Positions 1 to 9,054 of a stretch of 64,000 nt of DNA are shown here, one piece after another (position 1 is the stretch's first letter; every line of letters begins with the position of its first letter). Under the pieces are notes generated by a model. The model saw nothing but the letters and a program-made list of their open reading frames with translations, did not search any database and was not told the origin of the DNA. The DNA comes from Mucilaginibacter gilvus (GTDB lineage Bacteria; Bacteroidota; Bacteroidia; Sphingobacteriales; Sphingobacteriaceae), in the NCBI RefSeq assembly GCF_004054195.1, contig NZ_SBIW01000011.1, forward strand, positions 1 to 64,000, in the 5' to 3' direction. The translations under genes were made by a program, and so were the position numbers.

Positions 1-121
1 AACCACTTTTAATAACTAACTTTGAAAACGCTTTTACAGCTCTCGCTGCTATCGTTCGCCAGCTAATCGCCTGGTCACTTTGCCACGGAATCAGGTGGTC
101 AACATCCCCGGAATATCAAAC
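1..121 (-). mobile_element. probable end of an IS21-family-like element
   Basis: Homology of the neighbouring ABC ATPase stops after its LSGFS motif near position 122, and the sequence beyond it is unrelated. Read on the minus strand it carries two spaced imperfect direct repeats, TTGACCACCTGATTCCG and TGACCAGGCGATTAGC, separated by about 8 bases. Multiple short terminal repeats of this kind are typical of IS21-type element ends; the assignment rests on my recollection of that terminus style and is inference. The transposase genes would lie outside the window. Confidence 0.4.
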
Positions 122-515
122 TGAATCCGCTCAAGCGCTTATTATGTGCGTCTGCCTGCAAGCCGCATTGGCTTAAAAAGCCTGAAAGGGTTCCGCTGGT
201 ATACTTGAAACCTGCCAGGCGGCTAAAAAAATCAAGATTTTCAACAGCGGTAAGGTTACCATAAAGCATCACAACTTCCGGGATGTAAGCCAGATGCTTC
301 CGTGTTTGCTGGTTGGCTGCTACCTCTGTTCCACTCACTAAAGCTTTTCCAGACGAAGGCTGGATAAAACCCAGGAATAGGTTGATGGTAGTTGTTTTGC
401 CTGCTCCGTTTTGACCCAAAAGGCAGAACACCTCGCCCGCTTTAATCGAAAGATTTAGGTTACTGAGCGCTGTTTGCTGATTATATTGCTTAGTAAGGTT
501 TATTGCCTGTAGCAT
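99..515 (-). pseudogene. ABC transporter ATP-binding protein, truncated
   Basis: This is the N-terminal half of an ABC ATPase that would energise the two permeases encoded just upstream (7-base gap to the first). The Walker A motif GQNGAGKTT lies near residues 34-42 and a Q-loop/A-loop region follows; the reading frame is normal up to NKRLSGFS, the start of the ABC signature region, at about residue 132. It then becomes LIFRGC and stops. The signature loop is incomplete and the Walker B, D-loop and H-switch are all missing, so it cannot hydrolyse ATP. Family members are usually 230-300 residues; this has 138. The break coincides with the IS21-like sequence at 1-121, so insertion is the likely cause. 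Confidence 0.85.
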
Positions 516-522
516 GGGGTTG

Positions 523-1848
523 TCATTTATTTTTTAATGATTTATTGAATTGATCGAAAGAAAGGCGGTGCTGTAATTCGCTTACCTTGAGCGGCACACC
601 GTCAAAACATTTTTGAGTGAGGTTTTCTTTAAGCCCCTGTACATACTGGCGTACCTGCTTTACGTACGTTATGTAACTCTGCAGATCAGTACCGCTTAGC
701 GTATTGAAACGCTGCTGGCAGCGCGTTACCGGGTTGAAAAAATTACAAGCGTTTAAAAAATCCTCTCGTTGCTGCATTTGCTTAAAATATTCGTTTAACA
801 GAGGATCTGCATGCCGGTCGTTCAAGTTGCCGTAAGCTGTATATAATTTATTGGAATAAGAGGGTCCAATGGTATCCGTATTTGCATACTGCGGGTAGTA
901 ATGATAGAATTCTTTGAGTAATGATCTTTTCACGGCAGGGTTATCACTCATTTGTACCCTACGGATGTATTTGCTGAAAGCTTCTGCGTTTACGGGATAA
1001 CTTGCGTTGGCTACAGCGTTAAATATAGCCGGCAAGCCGACAGAGAGAAATATCCAGCAACTAATCAGGATGATGGCATTCAGCACCGACGACCTCTTTA
1101 ATAGGCCGACCAGATAAACGATAAAAAACCATGTAAGAATATAAAGATTAGCTGTTGTGGCATAGCTAAACCATTGCTTGATAGTGATGCTATTACCAAA
1201 CAGCAGGCTGACGAGCAAAATTATATTAATCATCGCCAGGGTAAGCGCGAGATAGAACAGCAACTTACAAAGGATAATTTTGTCGGCCCTTGTTACTGTG
1301 TTTAAAAGTGCGTAAGTCCCGCTTTCCTGCTCCACCGCATAAACATCGAATGTAAAGCCGATGATAAAAAGCGGGAACAGCAGCGTGATAACAAACGCCA
1401 GATCAAAATTGCCGTATAGCAGTTTAAAAGGGCTGCTAATTTCATTTTTGAAAAAGCGCATATAAAAGCTATATGGCTCCAACTCGTGGTAGTAGGGATA
1501 TACATCGCGGTTTCCTATCGATAAAAAACTCAGCTGTGTAGGTTGCCACCACGATGTCCATCTTTTATTGGGCGACGTAATAATCCAGCCGGGATCTGTA
1601 AGGTGGCTATAGGCCCATTTTGCATCCGCAGTTGCGGTATCAGGATGCTGTATCCTTGATACTACTTCATCAAAAATGATATTCTCTCTTGCAATAGCTA
1701 ATTGAATATTTTTCTGCTGCCCGCTGATGAACTTACGTCCGTTATAAAGCGAATAAATGGCGGTAAGTAGCAAGCATATAACGATGAAATAAAACGATCT
1801 GCTTGCGGCCAGCTTTTTACATTCAAAAATAAATACGGTTTTAAGCAT
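523..1848 (-). CDS. ABC transporter permease, DUF3526-like
   Basis: This 441-residue membrane protein has one N-terminal transmembrane segment (about 16-36), a large extracytoplasmic loop (about 40-145), then a cluster of four or five hydrophobic segments (about 148-285) and a soluble tail. That layout, and the cytoplasmic EQESGTYALL coupling-type motif near residue 172, match the DUF3526 ABC-2-type permease family. It begins 7 bases after the second permease gene and is followed by the ATPase, so the three form one transporter operon with the TonB receptor. The substrate is not evident; export or envelope remodelling linked to metal or siderophore uptake is a guess. The broken ATPase suggests the transporter is no longer powered unless another ATPase substitutes. 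Confidence 0.75.
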   Translation of the reverse strand: MLKTVFIFECKKLAASRSFYFIVICLLLTAIYSLYNGRKFISGQQKNIQLAIARENIIFDEVVSRIQHPDTATADAKWAYSHLTDPGWIITSPNKRWTSWWQPTQLSFLSIGNRDVYPYYHELEPYSFYMRFFKNEISSPFKLLYGNFDLAFVITLLFPLFIIGFTFDVYAVEQESGTYALLNTVTRADKIILCKLLFYLALTLAMINIILLVSLLFGNSITIKQWFSYATTANLYILTWFFIVYLVGLLKRSSVLNAIILISCWIFLSVGLPAIFNAVANASYPVNAEAFSKYIRRVQMSDNPAVKRSLLKEFYHYYPQYANTDTIGPSYSNKLYTAYGNLNDRHADPLLNEYFKQMQQREDFLNACNFFNPVTRCQQRFNTLSGTDLQSYITYVKQVRQYVQGLKENLTQKCFDGVPLKVSELQHRLSFDQFNKSLKNK

Positions 1849-1854
1849 AAGTGG

Positions 1855-3273
1855 TTATAATTTGTAAGCGATACGTTTTACCATCAATCCTGATAATACC
1901 GTGAGCAACAGCAGGCTCATTATTTCTGGCACATAGTTTTTGAGAGATTGCGCTGCATTCAATGACCGGTAAGAAAATTGTGGGATGGAATTGAATAGTT
2001 CCCGGCCAATTTTGTAAGTTGTAAAGCCATCTTCTTTCGAATGCAGGGCCATATCCCGGTTCATCGTTTGCACAAAATTCATCCGGTAACTTTCCGCGTC
2101 CAATCTAAATGCGCGGTCGTTAAAATAATCGGTGTTGCTCAAACCCATCGACAAGTTTTTGATCCCTAAAAGAGGATCAAGCAAACTTGTAAACGCAAAT
2201 ACCTTCTGCTGCTTTAATAGCACGCGGCTCAATTGGTCAAAGTGATCATTATAAACCTTGCTGCTATATTTTTCCCCTTCCATCATAATAATGCCCTCAA
2301 TGTTTATGGGCAATTTACTGGTGCTGTCAACTTTGTATTTTTTTAGCATCTGTTTTGTTAAGGCAAGCGCGCGCTTGTCGCTGGTATTATGCCCGTCTAT
2401 CCCGTTTACAATATCTTTCATCACGACTGTTTTGAACTCAGTATTGGAGGGTAGTGGATAAAGACCAGTAGCTACATTTGCTACCAGTTTAGGAACCAGA
2501 ATACAGGCAAATACCCAACCGCTCAGCAATACAATAAGGCTTTGTTTTACCGAACCGGCAACTGTTGATACGTATACGCCCAGAACAGTTACGACAAAGT
2601 AATATGCAAGATAAAAGCAGAAGATAGCAGCGGTTTTTAACACATCCTGAGATACGAAATCCACCCTTTCTACCACTAAAACGATAGCCGAGAGCATATA
2701 AAATAAGGCAACAACCATTGCAACCAGCAGCCATGGTGCAAATACTTTCCCAACAGCCAATTGCCGTGATGAGATTCCGCTGCTTTTAAGCAAAGCAAGC
2801 GTGCCGCTTATCCGTTCTGATATGATTGTGTTAAATGTGAGAACGATAAGGAATAACGGAACAAACACCTGCAAAAGCAGGGCAATATTGAAACTCCCAA
2901 ACCTCACCAAGCTGGATGTGCTTTGTGCAGGACTAAACAACACATCATTTTGCCGGTGGGCTTCCATGTACACATAAGTGCCGGTGTAAGCATCGGTCCC
3001 GTTATCAAAAATACTTAACGGGTTTACCTGCTTAAACGCAAAATTGCCAAAATGGGCGGCAATGTGCGGGTGTTTTCTGTCCTGGTTAAGCCATTGCCCG
3101 CGGCTTTCCCGGCCCGCATTTTCACGCATCGCAGCAACAGACCGGTAGGCCAACAAACCTGTATATAAGCAAAAAATCCATAGGCAGGCAAAGGTAAACA
3201 CGAAAACATACAGCAGCTTGCTCCGTCTCCATTCTGTAAACTGATGCCTTGTTAATAACCAGATAGCGTTCAT
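1855..3273 (-). CDS. ABC transporter permease, DUF3526-like (second subunit)
   Basis: A 472-residue protein with the same architecture as its downstream neighbour: an N-terminal membrane anchor (about 22-44), a long periplasmic loop that includes a GTDAYTGTYVY stretch, a membrane cluster from about residue 125 to 265, a second loop, and a terminal hydrophobic segment (about 448-468). ERISGTLALLKSSG around residue 153 corresponds to the EQESGTYALL coupling motif in the partner, which argues that the two permeases are ancient paralogues and act as a heterodimer. The gene lies between the lipoprotein gene (39 bases upstream) and the other permease (6 bases downstream). Substrate unknown. Confidence 0.75.
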   Translation of the reverse strand: MNAIWLLTRHQFTEWRRSKLLYVFVFTFACLWIFCLYTGLLAYRSVAAMRENAGRESRGQWLNQDRKHPHIAAHFGNFAFKQVNPLSIFDNGTDAYTGTYVYMEAHRQNDVLFSPAQSTSSLVRFGSFNIALLLQVFVPLFLIVLTFNTIISERISGTLALLKSSGISSRQLAVGKVFAPWLLVAMVVALFYMLSAIVLVVERVDFVSQDVLKTAAIFCFYLAYYFVVTVLGVYVSTVAGSVKQSLIVLLSGWVFACILVPKLVANVATGLYPLPSNTEFKTVVMKDIVNGIDGHNTSDKRALALTKQMLKKYKVDSTSKLPINIEGIIMMEGEKYSSKVYNDHFDQLSRVLLKQQKVFAFTSLLDPLLGIKNLSMGLSNTDYFNDRAFRLDAESYRMNFVQTMNRDMALHSKEDGFTTYKIGRELFNSIPQFSYRSLNAAQSLKNYVPEIMSLLLLTVLSGLMVKRIAYKL

Positions 3274-3311
3274 ATCAAAAGATTAACGGCAAGTAACCGC
3301 CGGGGTTAGCA

Positions 3312-4526
3312 CTAATTTAATTTTGCAAATGCGTTACATGCTCCCGATGCCAGGCCAAATTCTTTGCTCACAGCACCGTTGCTCAACTGGTAGGAGTAAA
3401 TGGCATTGGATGATGCATCAGCACCTGCACAATTGAAATACAGCTTGTTGTCGTCAAATTTCACTGCAAAAGCAGCGTTGCCGAAAAATTTAGGCATTCC
3501 GGGCGCGATGCTACCTGATGTGGTTTTTGCGTTAAGGTCTATTTTATAATACTGGCAGGTAGCTACAGAGTTGTAGCTGGCATCCAGGTCAAACGGATAG
3601 GCAACCGCATCATCATAACGCACAGTAAACACTTGCCCGGCACTGAAATATAGAATACCGATGCATGGCTTACCTGTTGTACTGTTCAGATCAAAAAAGT
3701 AAGAGGTGTCAAAGTCAGTACTACCTTTCTTTATCCTCAAAATACCGCTTGGCTTATTGTTATTGGCATAACCCATCACATAAATATCACCGGCGGCATC
3801 TTTTATCATCACATTTGGCTGAAATGATGATTCGGTACCGCTGTTCCACATTTCGCTGCTGCGGTTATCTTCTATCTGCTTCGCTACCTTGCCTGTTGTT
3901 ATATCTATAAGGGTTATAAACACTTTGTCTTCTAAGTTATTGCCTTTTTTATCCTGGTAATTAACGCCCATATACAGGTAATTGTCGCGATGAATCAGTC
4001 CCTGATAGTAAACCTCAGTAGAGCCGGTCTTTTGGACGCTACTCAGGTCGATGGTGCTGGTTATTGTCATTGTAGAAGGGTTAAATCTTACCAGCTTACC
4101 CACCAGTCCATAACCGGCAACTGTTGCAAAAGCATCTGTTTCGCTGATAAAATCAACTGCGCCAATGGTCTTTAAACCAGCTACGGCAAACGAGCCAACT
4201 TCCTTTGCTTTTCCATTTGCATCAAACTCAAACTTGTGCAATGTAGCAGGCGCCCCAAAGTTACACTGGTACATATTTTTACCATTATGAAAAACCAGTG
4301 CTGTACTCGGCGATTCGGCCGCATTGCTTGTACCAAGTGTTCCTGTTGGGAAACCTACATTGCCGAACATATATGTAGTTTGAGTGGGATAACTACCGCC
4401 GGTAACGCTCAATGCATAAGTTGAAGCCGCATCCGGGGTTTTGGGTTGAGTTTTTTGATCTTTTTTACAGGCCTGCATTAATAGAGCGGTTACTGTCAAT
4501 AGTGTTAAAACGTAATTTTTTTTCAT
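3312..4526 (-). CDS. exported DUF4374-like beta-propeller lipoprotein
   Basis: A 404-residue protein whose N-terminus is a lipoprotein signal peptide: MKKNYVLTL, a hydrophobic run, then LLMQAC with the lipobox cysteine at residue 20 followed by charged KKDQK, so it should be lipid-anchored. The body is a set of repeated strand-rich segments (for example GKNMYQCNF, VGKLVRFNP, GDIYVMGYA, NKLYFNCAG) consistent with a propeller fold. Proteins of the DUF4374 group are found next to TonB receptors in Bacteroidota. It starts 13 bases downstream of the receptor gene, so the two are cotranscribed. A role as a surface partner or ligand-binding accessory of the receptor is inferred. Confidence 0.7.
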   Translation of the reverse strand: MKKNYVLTLLTVTALLMQACKKDQKTQPKTPDAASTYALSVTGGSYPTQTTYMFGNVGFPTGTLGTSNAAESPSTALVFHNGKNMYQCNFGAPATLHKFEFDANGKAKEVGSFAVAGLKTIGAVDFISETDAFATVAGYGLVGKLVRFNPSTMTITSTIDLSSVQKTGSTEVYYQGLIHRDNYLYMGVNYQDKKGNNLEDKVFITLIDITTGKVAKQIEDNRSSEMWNSGTESSFQPNVMIKDAAGDIYVMGYANNNKPSGILRIKKGSTDFDTSYFFDLNSTTGKPCIGILYFSAGQVFTVRYDDAVAYPFDLDASYNSVATCQYYKIDLNAKTTSGSIAPGMPKFFGNAAFAVKFDDNKLYFNCAGADASSNAIYSYQLSNGAVSKEFGLASGACNAFAKLN

Positions 4527-4539
4527 GAGTAATTGTGAA

Positions 4540-6684
4540 TTATGATTTTTTATTTTCTGTTAAAAGATAATAGCGCAGCTTAAGACTAACAGACCTGCCC
4601 GGAAGCTGCGCTTTAAAATTGTCGTAAGTTTTGGCGTTGGCCAGATTATATGCCTCGATTGAGAAGGTGAGGCGTTTAAGCGGGAATGTGATGCCGGCAT
4701 TTTGTAACATTTGCTTAGGTATAGTAATTTTGTCGGGCTGGTAACCGTCGTTTGCCCAGTACAGGTAATAGGAATGGGTATAATTAACATTATACCAGAA
4801 TTGCGGCGACAGGCTATTAACATTTTTCCTGATGACGCGATAAGTTAAACCTGCATTTCCCAGTAAATATGGAATATTTGGGATCCGCTGGCCTTTGTAC
4901 CTGTCGTTAGGAATACCGAGGCCCTCGATGTCGGACCGGCTCCTCAAATCCTGGTAAGTAGCGTTAATGTTGACGGTAAACGACCGAGTCGCCTGATAGG
5001 CAATGTTTGATTCGATGCCCTTGATACCAGCCTTGAGCAGATTATAAGATTTTGCACTTCCTTGGCTGTTGGGTACTAAAAATATCAAATGATCTACATT
5101 GCGGTAAAATCCTGTCGCCTCCGCATGTAACTTTCCCGCGTTGTAAAGGATATTTAAATTAAAATTGTTGCTTTCCTCTGCTTTCAGATCCGGGTTCGGG
5201 TTAACCAGTATCAGATCCCCAAATGCCTCTTCTGCATCTGGCAGTCGTATGGCATGCTCATAAGATGCTTTGGCTATAAAAAAGGGATTTAGCGAATACG
5301 CCAGCGCAATATTATAACCGGGTTTGCTGGTACTATTATGAGCTGTAAAGCTTCGGTCAAAATTGATATAAGACCCTGCCTGGCGTGTATAAAAATATTT
5401 AAAGGCCGTACTTAATTTCAGTCCATGGATTAAAAGATTACCGTCGTAGCCCAATCCCGCAACATCTTTCCATTGCGACGAAGGCGAATTGTACAAATCG
5501 AGTCCGTTGTTGATCCTTTGTGCTAACGTATCTTTTGCAGACCGTTTATAATGCTGTAAGGTATTACTGAAAATTAATTTATTACTACTATTAAACCAAT
5601 AAGCCGCAGTTAGCTTTTGGTTAAGCGTATTGGTGTAAGTGCTTAAATAACTTGTGCGCCCTATCTCGGCACCTTTTGAACGGTAATATTCAGTTCCGTC
5701 ATCATTTTTTATGGTTGATCCATTCCAAACAGTTATGCGCCTCGCCGTATCTATAAATAGTCCATCTAACCGGTTAAAGGATACTGCCGCCCCGACATTT
5801 AAGTGCTTTAATAAATCGATCTTTTGGTACTTCAATATACCGCCTGTTAAACTTTCCCGGTAAGCGGCATAAGCATATGGCTGTGTCATGGTCAAGTTAT
5901 TTTGCAGTTGTTTATCAAAGCCACTACTGTTAAGGGAAAGGCTAAGCAGGTCGGCAAAAGAGGAATTTACTATCGCCGCTTCGGCTTTAACAATGTAGTT
6001 TTCGTAACGATCATGACACCTTTTTACGTGGATCAATTCTATCTTGCCGTCTGCCCGGATATTATCGGCATCAATACCATAATTGTTTTTAGAATAGCCC
6101 CCATACGCCTGGATACTGGTGTAAAAGTTTTTAGTCCACAACTTGCGACCGGATAAATTGATGCGGTGCGTATCGAATGAACTAATGGCATAAGACGCTT
6201 CGAGATAATCGGTTTTTTCCTTTCGTGAAATGATGTTTACCGCTCCCGCCAAAACGTCAGCACCAAGGTCTACAGGGATAACTCCTTTATATATTTCTAT
6301 GCGTTCTATCTGCTCTACCGGCAGGTTATTGATCCCGGTTGATTCTCCAAGCGTATTAATGGGAAGACCATCAATAAAGAATTTAAGCTGTTTACCTGTA
6401 CTGCCATTAATAAAAAAATCGAGTCTTGAGCCGTAGCCACCATCCTGTTTAACTTTAATGCCCGAAGTACCTCTTAAGAGCTGAACGGGTGTTAAGTTGG
6501 TATTATAAAATAGGCGTGTATTTATAACAGAAACATTGCCAGGGCCTTGAGTTAAGGCCTCATCGATTTTACTTCGCACAATAACCTCATTCAATTGTTT
6601 CGCTGTATCCGAAGCATTTTTTTTGAATTGTGCAAAGCAAAAATTTGGCAAAAAAATGATGCAAATGATAATAGTCCTTATCAT
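4540..6684 (-). CDS. TonB-dependent outer-membrane receptor
   Basis: A 714-residue outer-membrane receptor with a signal peptide (MIRTIIICIIFLPNFCFAQ). The plug follows at about residues 30-160, with LNEVIVRS, GYGSRLDFFINGSTGK, FFIDGLPINTLGE and EQIERIEIYKGVIPVDLGAD, all typical plug motifs. The rest is a beta-barrel ending in an aromatic C-terminal strand (SLKLRYYLL). There is no carboxypeptidase-like or STN domain in front of the plug. It has the length of siderophore/cobalamin-type receptors rather than SusC proteins. The gene is followed at 13 bases by the DUF4374-like lipoprotein and then the ABC permeases, and preceded by a small exported His/Cys protein, so a metal-chelate substrate is likely but not proven. 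Confidence 0.9.
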   Translation of the reverse strand: MIRTIIICIIFLPNFCFAQFKKNASDTAKQLNEVIVRSKIDEALTQGPGNVSVINTRLFYNTNLTPVQLLRGTSGIKVKQDGGYGSRLDFFINGSTGKQLKFFIDGLPINTLGESTGINNLPVEQIERIEIYKGVIPVDLGADVLAGAVNIISRKEKTDYLEASYAISSFDTHRINLSGRKLWTKNFYTSIQAYGGYSKNNYGIDADNIRADGKIELIHVKRCHDRYENYIVKAEAAIVNSSFADLLSLSLNSSGFDKQLQNNLTMTQPYAYAAYRESLTGGILKYQKIDLLKHLNVGAAVSFNRLDGLFIDTARRITVWNGSTIKNDDGTEYYRSKGAEIGRTSYLSTYTNTLNQKLTAAYWFNSSNKLIFSNTLQHYKRSAKDTLAQRINNGLDLYNSPSSQWKDVAGLGYDGNLLIHGLKLSTAFKYFYTRQAGSYINFDRSFTAHNSTSKPGYNIALAYSLNPFFIAKASYEHAIRLPDAEEAFGDLILVNPNPDLKAEESNNFNLNILYNAGKLHAEATGFYRNVDHLIFLVPNSQGSAKSYNLLKAGIKGIESNIAYQATRSFTVNINATYQDLRSRSDIEGLGIPNDRYKGQRIPNIPYLLGNAGLTYRVIRKNVNSLSPQFWYNVNYTHSYYLYWANDGYQPDKITIPKQMLQNAGITFPLKRLTFSIEAYNLANAKTYDNFKAQLPGRSVSLKLRYYLLTENKKS

Positions 6685-6766
6685 AAAAGAATTTGAATAG
6701 CTAAATCAATAAGGGCGGGGGTGTACGTACAATCCCCATTAATAGGCGGGTTATCTAAACCGGTTA

Positions 6767-7087
6767 TTAAGATATAAAAGGTGGACCTTTATTACGGAAG
6801 AGACTGGGATCTCTTAATATTAGATCCGGACTTAAGTCAAGGCTGTTGAATATGACAACCGGCGGAAAAATCGCTGTTGATATTAGATTATTATAATTCA
6901 CTGCCGCAGACGACTTGTAATAGATAAAATCGCAAATAGCACATTTTGAATATATGACAACGGCAGTTTTCGCTTTGGCGGGCAAATCGGTATGCCTATG
7001 CAGCAATTCAACAAAAGGGAGTGAACTAAATAATAGCAATAAAATGAATGCTGTTAATGTCCTAACCAGTCTATTTTTTTTTGCCAT
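6767..7087 (-). CDS. small exported protein with His and Cys motifs, HYC_CC_PP-like
   Basis: I start this gene at the ATG giving MAKKNRLVR (107 residues) because it precedes a good signal/anchor segment (about 8-28); an in-frame ATG 39 bases upstream is also open. After the hydrophobic segment come ELLHRHTD and a CAICDF motif, and the protein ends RNKGPPFIS. The same plan (signal segment, Cys/His motif, C-terminal PP) recurs in four small genes of the copper island in this window. It is the first gene of the TonB-receptor operon, 82 bases upstream of the receptor start. Such proteins are common beside metal-uptake receptors; biochemical role unknown. Confidence 0.6.
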   Translation of the reverse strand: MAKKNRLVRTLTAFILLLLFSSLPFVELLHRHTDLPAKAKTAVVIYSKCAICDFIYYKSSAAVNYNNLISTAIFPPVVIFNSLDLSPDLILRDPSLFRNKGPPFIS

Positions 7088-7337
7088 TGCAACAAAGTTG
7101 CAAAAATTACTTTGCTTAAACAACAAATTATCAAGGGAGTCAGTAAATACTTGGCCTTATGCATTTTTTTCATCCAATAGTTTAAAGCAAGCCATGTTTG
7201 AAGTGCCTTCAAACGCTTGCTGGGGCACCCAGGCCCGATAAGCTTTCACTTCGTTCTGCATATAACAAGGTAACAGTTTGGATGAACATTATTTACCCGT
7301 TAGGTATTTGCCCCAATTTATTTAGAGGCACTCAAAA

Positions 7338-7367
7338 TTTATTTTTCGGTAGTACCGAAAAGCTTGT
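7338..7367. promoter_or_regulatory. palindromic operator-like site, copy 1, upstream of mobC
   Basis: The core is the palindrome TTCGGTAGTACCGAA at 7345-7359. The surrounding 30 bases match a second copy at 11425-11454 at 28 of 30 positions. The palindrome ends 58 bases before the mobC start codon, almost the same spacing as copy 2 to its gene (57). A second inverted repeat, ATCTAA-acat-TTAGAT at 7401-7416, ends directly against the ATG. It may be a binding site for MobC or the XRE protein, or part of oriT. Confidence 0.6.
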
Positions 7368-7416
7368 GTAATACCTCTTTTTTCTGACCGGACATTTGCT
7401 ATCTAAACATTTAGAT

Positions 7417-7773
7417 ATGGCAAGGCCGAAGGTTGTTCAAGAACAAAAACGAATTTACAGGTACGTGATCAGGCTCAACGAAAAAGAGCAGCAGAAATTT
7501 ATGGCCGCCGCTGAAATTTCCGGGGTCGAGGTTTACAAGCTGTTACGCACAAAGCTACTGACAGGACGCTTTCCCGAAGCGAAGATTGCGCGTGTTGACT
7601 TAGGCGTTTATTTGGAACTGAAGAAAATCGGCGTAAATGTCAACCAAATAGCAAAGCAGGTCAACGCCGGAAAACTGCCGTTTGAGATCAGGAAGATTCT
7701 ATTGCAATTGCAGGAACAGCAACACCTCATCATTAAAGTTTTACTCCATGATAGCAATTCAGAAGATCGGTAA
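7417..7773 (+). CDS. mobC: plasmid mobilization relaxosome protein, MobC-like
   Basis: A small basic protein (118 residues from the chosen ATG, MARPKVVQE; an in-frame ATG 21 bases upstream overlaps the hairpin). The N-terminal part (YRYVIRLNEKEQQKFMAAAEISG) resembles a ribbon-helix-helix DNA-binding fold, and the middle motif ELKKIGVNVNQIAKQVN is typical of MobC relaxosome accessory proteins, which bind near oriT and help the relaxase open the strands. The gene overlaps the relaxase start by 26 bases, giving translational coupling. The palindrome at 7345-7359 is a good candidate for its own binding site. Start choice is supported by the equal operator spacing at the recombinase operon. Confidence 0.8.
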   Translation: MARPKVVQEQKRIYRYVIRLNEKEQQKFMAAAEISGVEVYKLLRTKLLTGRFPEAKIARVDLGVYLELKKIGVNVNQIAKQVNAGKLPFEIRKILLQLQEQQHLIIKVLLHDSNSEDR

Positions 7774-8854
7774 AAGCTTTATGGGTGCCTTGAGTTATAA
7801 CTTAAAGAAGATGGCACATCCTGATAAACGGTTTAGGGCAGAACTTTTGGAAACCAACTTTTCCTCATTGGATGCTATACAAGTCGAGAAGGAAGTGCAT
7901 TTACTTAGAAGTTTGAAGCCCAACCTCAACAGGTATGTTTACCACACCAGCCTTAACTTTCCAAAAGACGAAAATTTGGATAATAAAACGTTGGTAAACA
8001 TTGCTAACGATTATTTAAAAGCACAGGGCTTTACCAATAATCAATACATGATCTTTCGCCACCACGATGCGGATCACCCTCATATACACCTATTAGTTAA
8101 CCGGATCGGCTTTGATGGTAGTGTAGTATCGGACAGTAACAATTACAAAAAAAGTGAAGCGGTTATCCGCAAACTTGAACAGCAGTACGATTTGGTAGCT
8201 GTTGAACCGAGCAGCAGCGTTTTAAAAAAAGCACCAACAAAGGATGAGATAGAAATGATCGCAAGAACCGGCAAGGCATCTGAAAGAATGGTGTTGCAGG
8301 AATTGATGAACAGTTTATTGAATCGACCGGGGTTGACCTTACAGGATATGATTAGCATAGGCGAGGATATGGGAATCAACTTTCTTTTTAACCAGGCCAC
8401 TACGGGCAGGGTATCAGGCATCAGTTATTTCCACAACGGTTTCAAAGCGAAAGGCCAGGCTTTAGGTAATAGGTACAAATGGGCAGAACTTATTAGAATA
8501 ATCAACTATGAACAAGTTAGAGACAGCGCAGCTATTAGCGAGGCAAACAGCCGGACAACAGCAAAATACGGAGCGCAAACCTCCGCAGGAACATACACCG
8601 CCACCAAAGAACAACCCGGATCAGGAACTGGCTTGGTTTCTCCAAACGTTGGAACAGGTCTACCAGAATACAGCCCAGCTGAAAACGAAGATGGCGGTAA
8701 TGGAGAAAGGCCACTGGAAACAGATCAGGATGCTGATCTACTGGCTGGCAATACCGCTGATCATCGCGATAATCGGTTTGGCGGTAATAGTGGTATCCAA
8801 ATAAGCGACAACGAGGATGATGCAAAAAGAAGAAGGAGAAAAAGAGGCAGGTAG
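7748..8854 (+). CDS. relaxase / mobilization nuclease, MOBP-like
   Basis: From the ATG giving MIAIQKIGKSF the protein has 368 residues. This start is preferred because it begins the conserved relaxase domain; the upstream in-frame extension lies inside mobC. The metal-binding histidine motif HHDADHPHIHLLVNR (about residues 102-116) is the signature of HUH relaxases of the MOBP/MobA type; the likely catalytic Tyr is in the N-terminal YHTSLNF area or at Y18, which I cannot settle. The relaxase nicks oriT and leads the transferred strand to a helper conjugation system. From about residue 258 onward the protein is low-complexity and ends RRRRKRGR; this part is encoded over a second, nested gene (8508-8804). 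Confidence 0.85.
   Translation: MIAIQKIGKSFMGALSYNLKKMAHPDKRFRAELLETNFSSLDAIQVEKEVHLLRSLKPNLNRYVYHTSLNFPKDENLDNKTLVNIANDYLKAQGFTNNQYMIFRHHDADHPHIHLLVNRIGFDGSVVSDSNNYKKSEAVIRKLEQQYDLVAVEPSSSVLKKAPTKDEIEMIARTGKASERMVLQELMNSLLNRPGLTLQDMISIGEDMGINFLFNQATTGRVSGISYFHNGFKAKGQALGNRYKWAELIRIINYEQVRDSAAISEANSRTTAKYGAQTSAGTYTATKEQPGSGTGLVSPNVGTGLPEYSPAENEDGGNGERPLETDQDADLLAGNTADHRDNRFGGNSGIQISDNEDDAKRRRRKRGR
8508..8804 (+). CDS. nested membrane protein within relaxase gene, MbeB/MbeD-like position
   Basis: A 98-residue reading frame lies entirely inside the 3' third of the relaxase gene in another frame. It starts MNKLETAQLLARQ, has a Pro/Gln-rich hydrophilic stretch (PPQEHTPPPKNN), a probable amphipathic helix (ELAWFLQTLEQVYQNTAQLKT), and ends in a clear transmembrane helix (about 75-96: IYWLAIPLIIAIIGLAVIVV). 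The relaxase frame over the same bases is low-complexity, as expected when the other frame is under constraint. ColE1-type plasmids also nest small mobilization genes in the relaxase gene; the analogy to MbeB/MbeD is positional, not by sequence. Likely role: membrane contact of the relaxosome. Confidence 0.6.
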   Translation: MNKLETAQLLARQTAGQQQNTERKPPQEHTPPPKNNPDQELAWFLQTLEQVYQNTAQLKTKMAVMEKGHWKQIRMLIYWLAIPLIIAIIGLAVIVVSK

Positions 8855-9029
8855 TAGATAATGCTTTTACTTGGTATTGCCCGCGGAACAGCTTTGCGCT
8901 GTATCTTGTGCGTAGAATGCCGCTGCAATCCGTAATGCGAAAAGCAACAATTTTAAGGAAGCTTTATATGGCAATAAAAAAGGGACACCCGAACAGGTGT
9001 ACCCTATATAACTATCAGAAAGGGGTGAA

Positions 9030-9052
9030 TTATTTACCTAAAAGGTAAATAA
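9030..9052. terminator. hairpin between the mob genes and xre
   Basis: A perfect 10-bp stem, TTATTTACCT and AGGTAAATAA, with a 3-base AAA loop lies 2 bases beyond the stop of the xre gene. On the plus strand it is followed by a T-rich stretch (ctatttttgtttt), so it could end both convergent transcripts. Confidence 0.5.
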
Positions 9053-9054
9053 AC

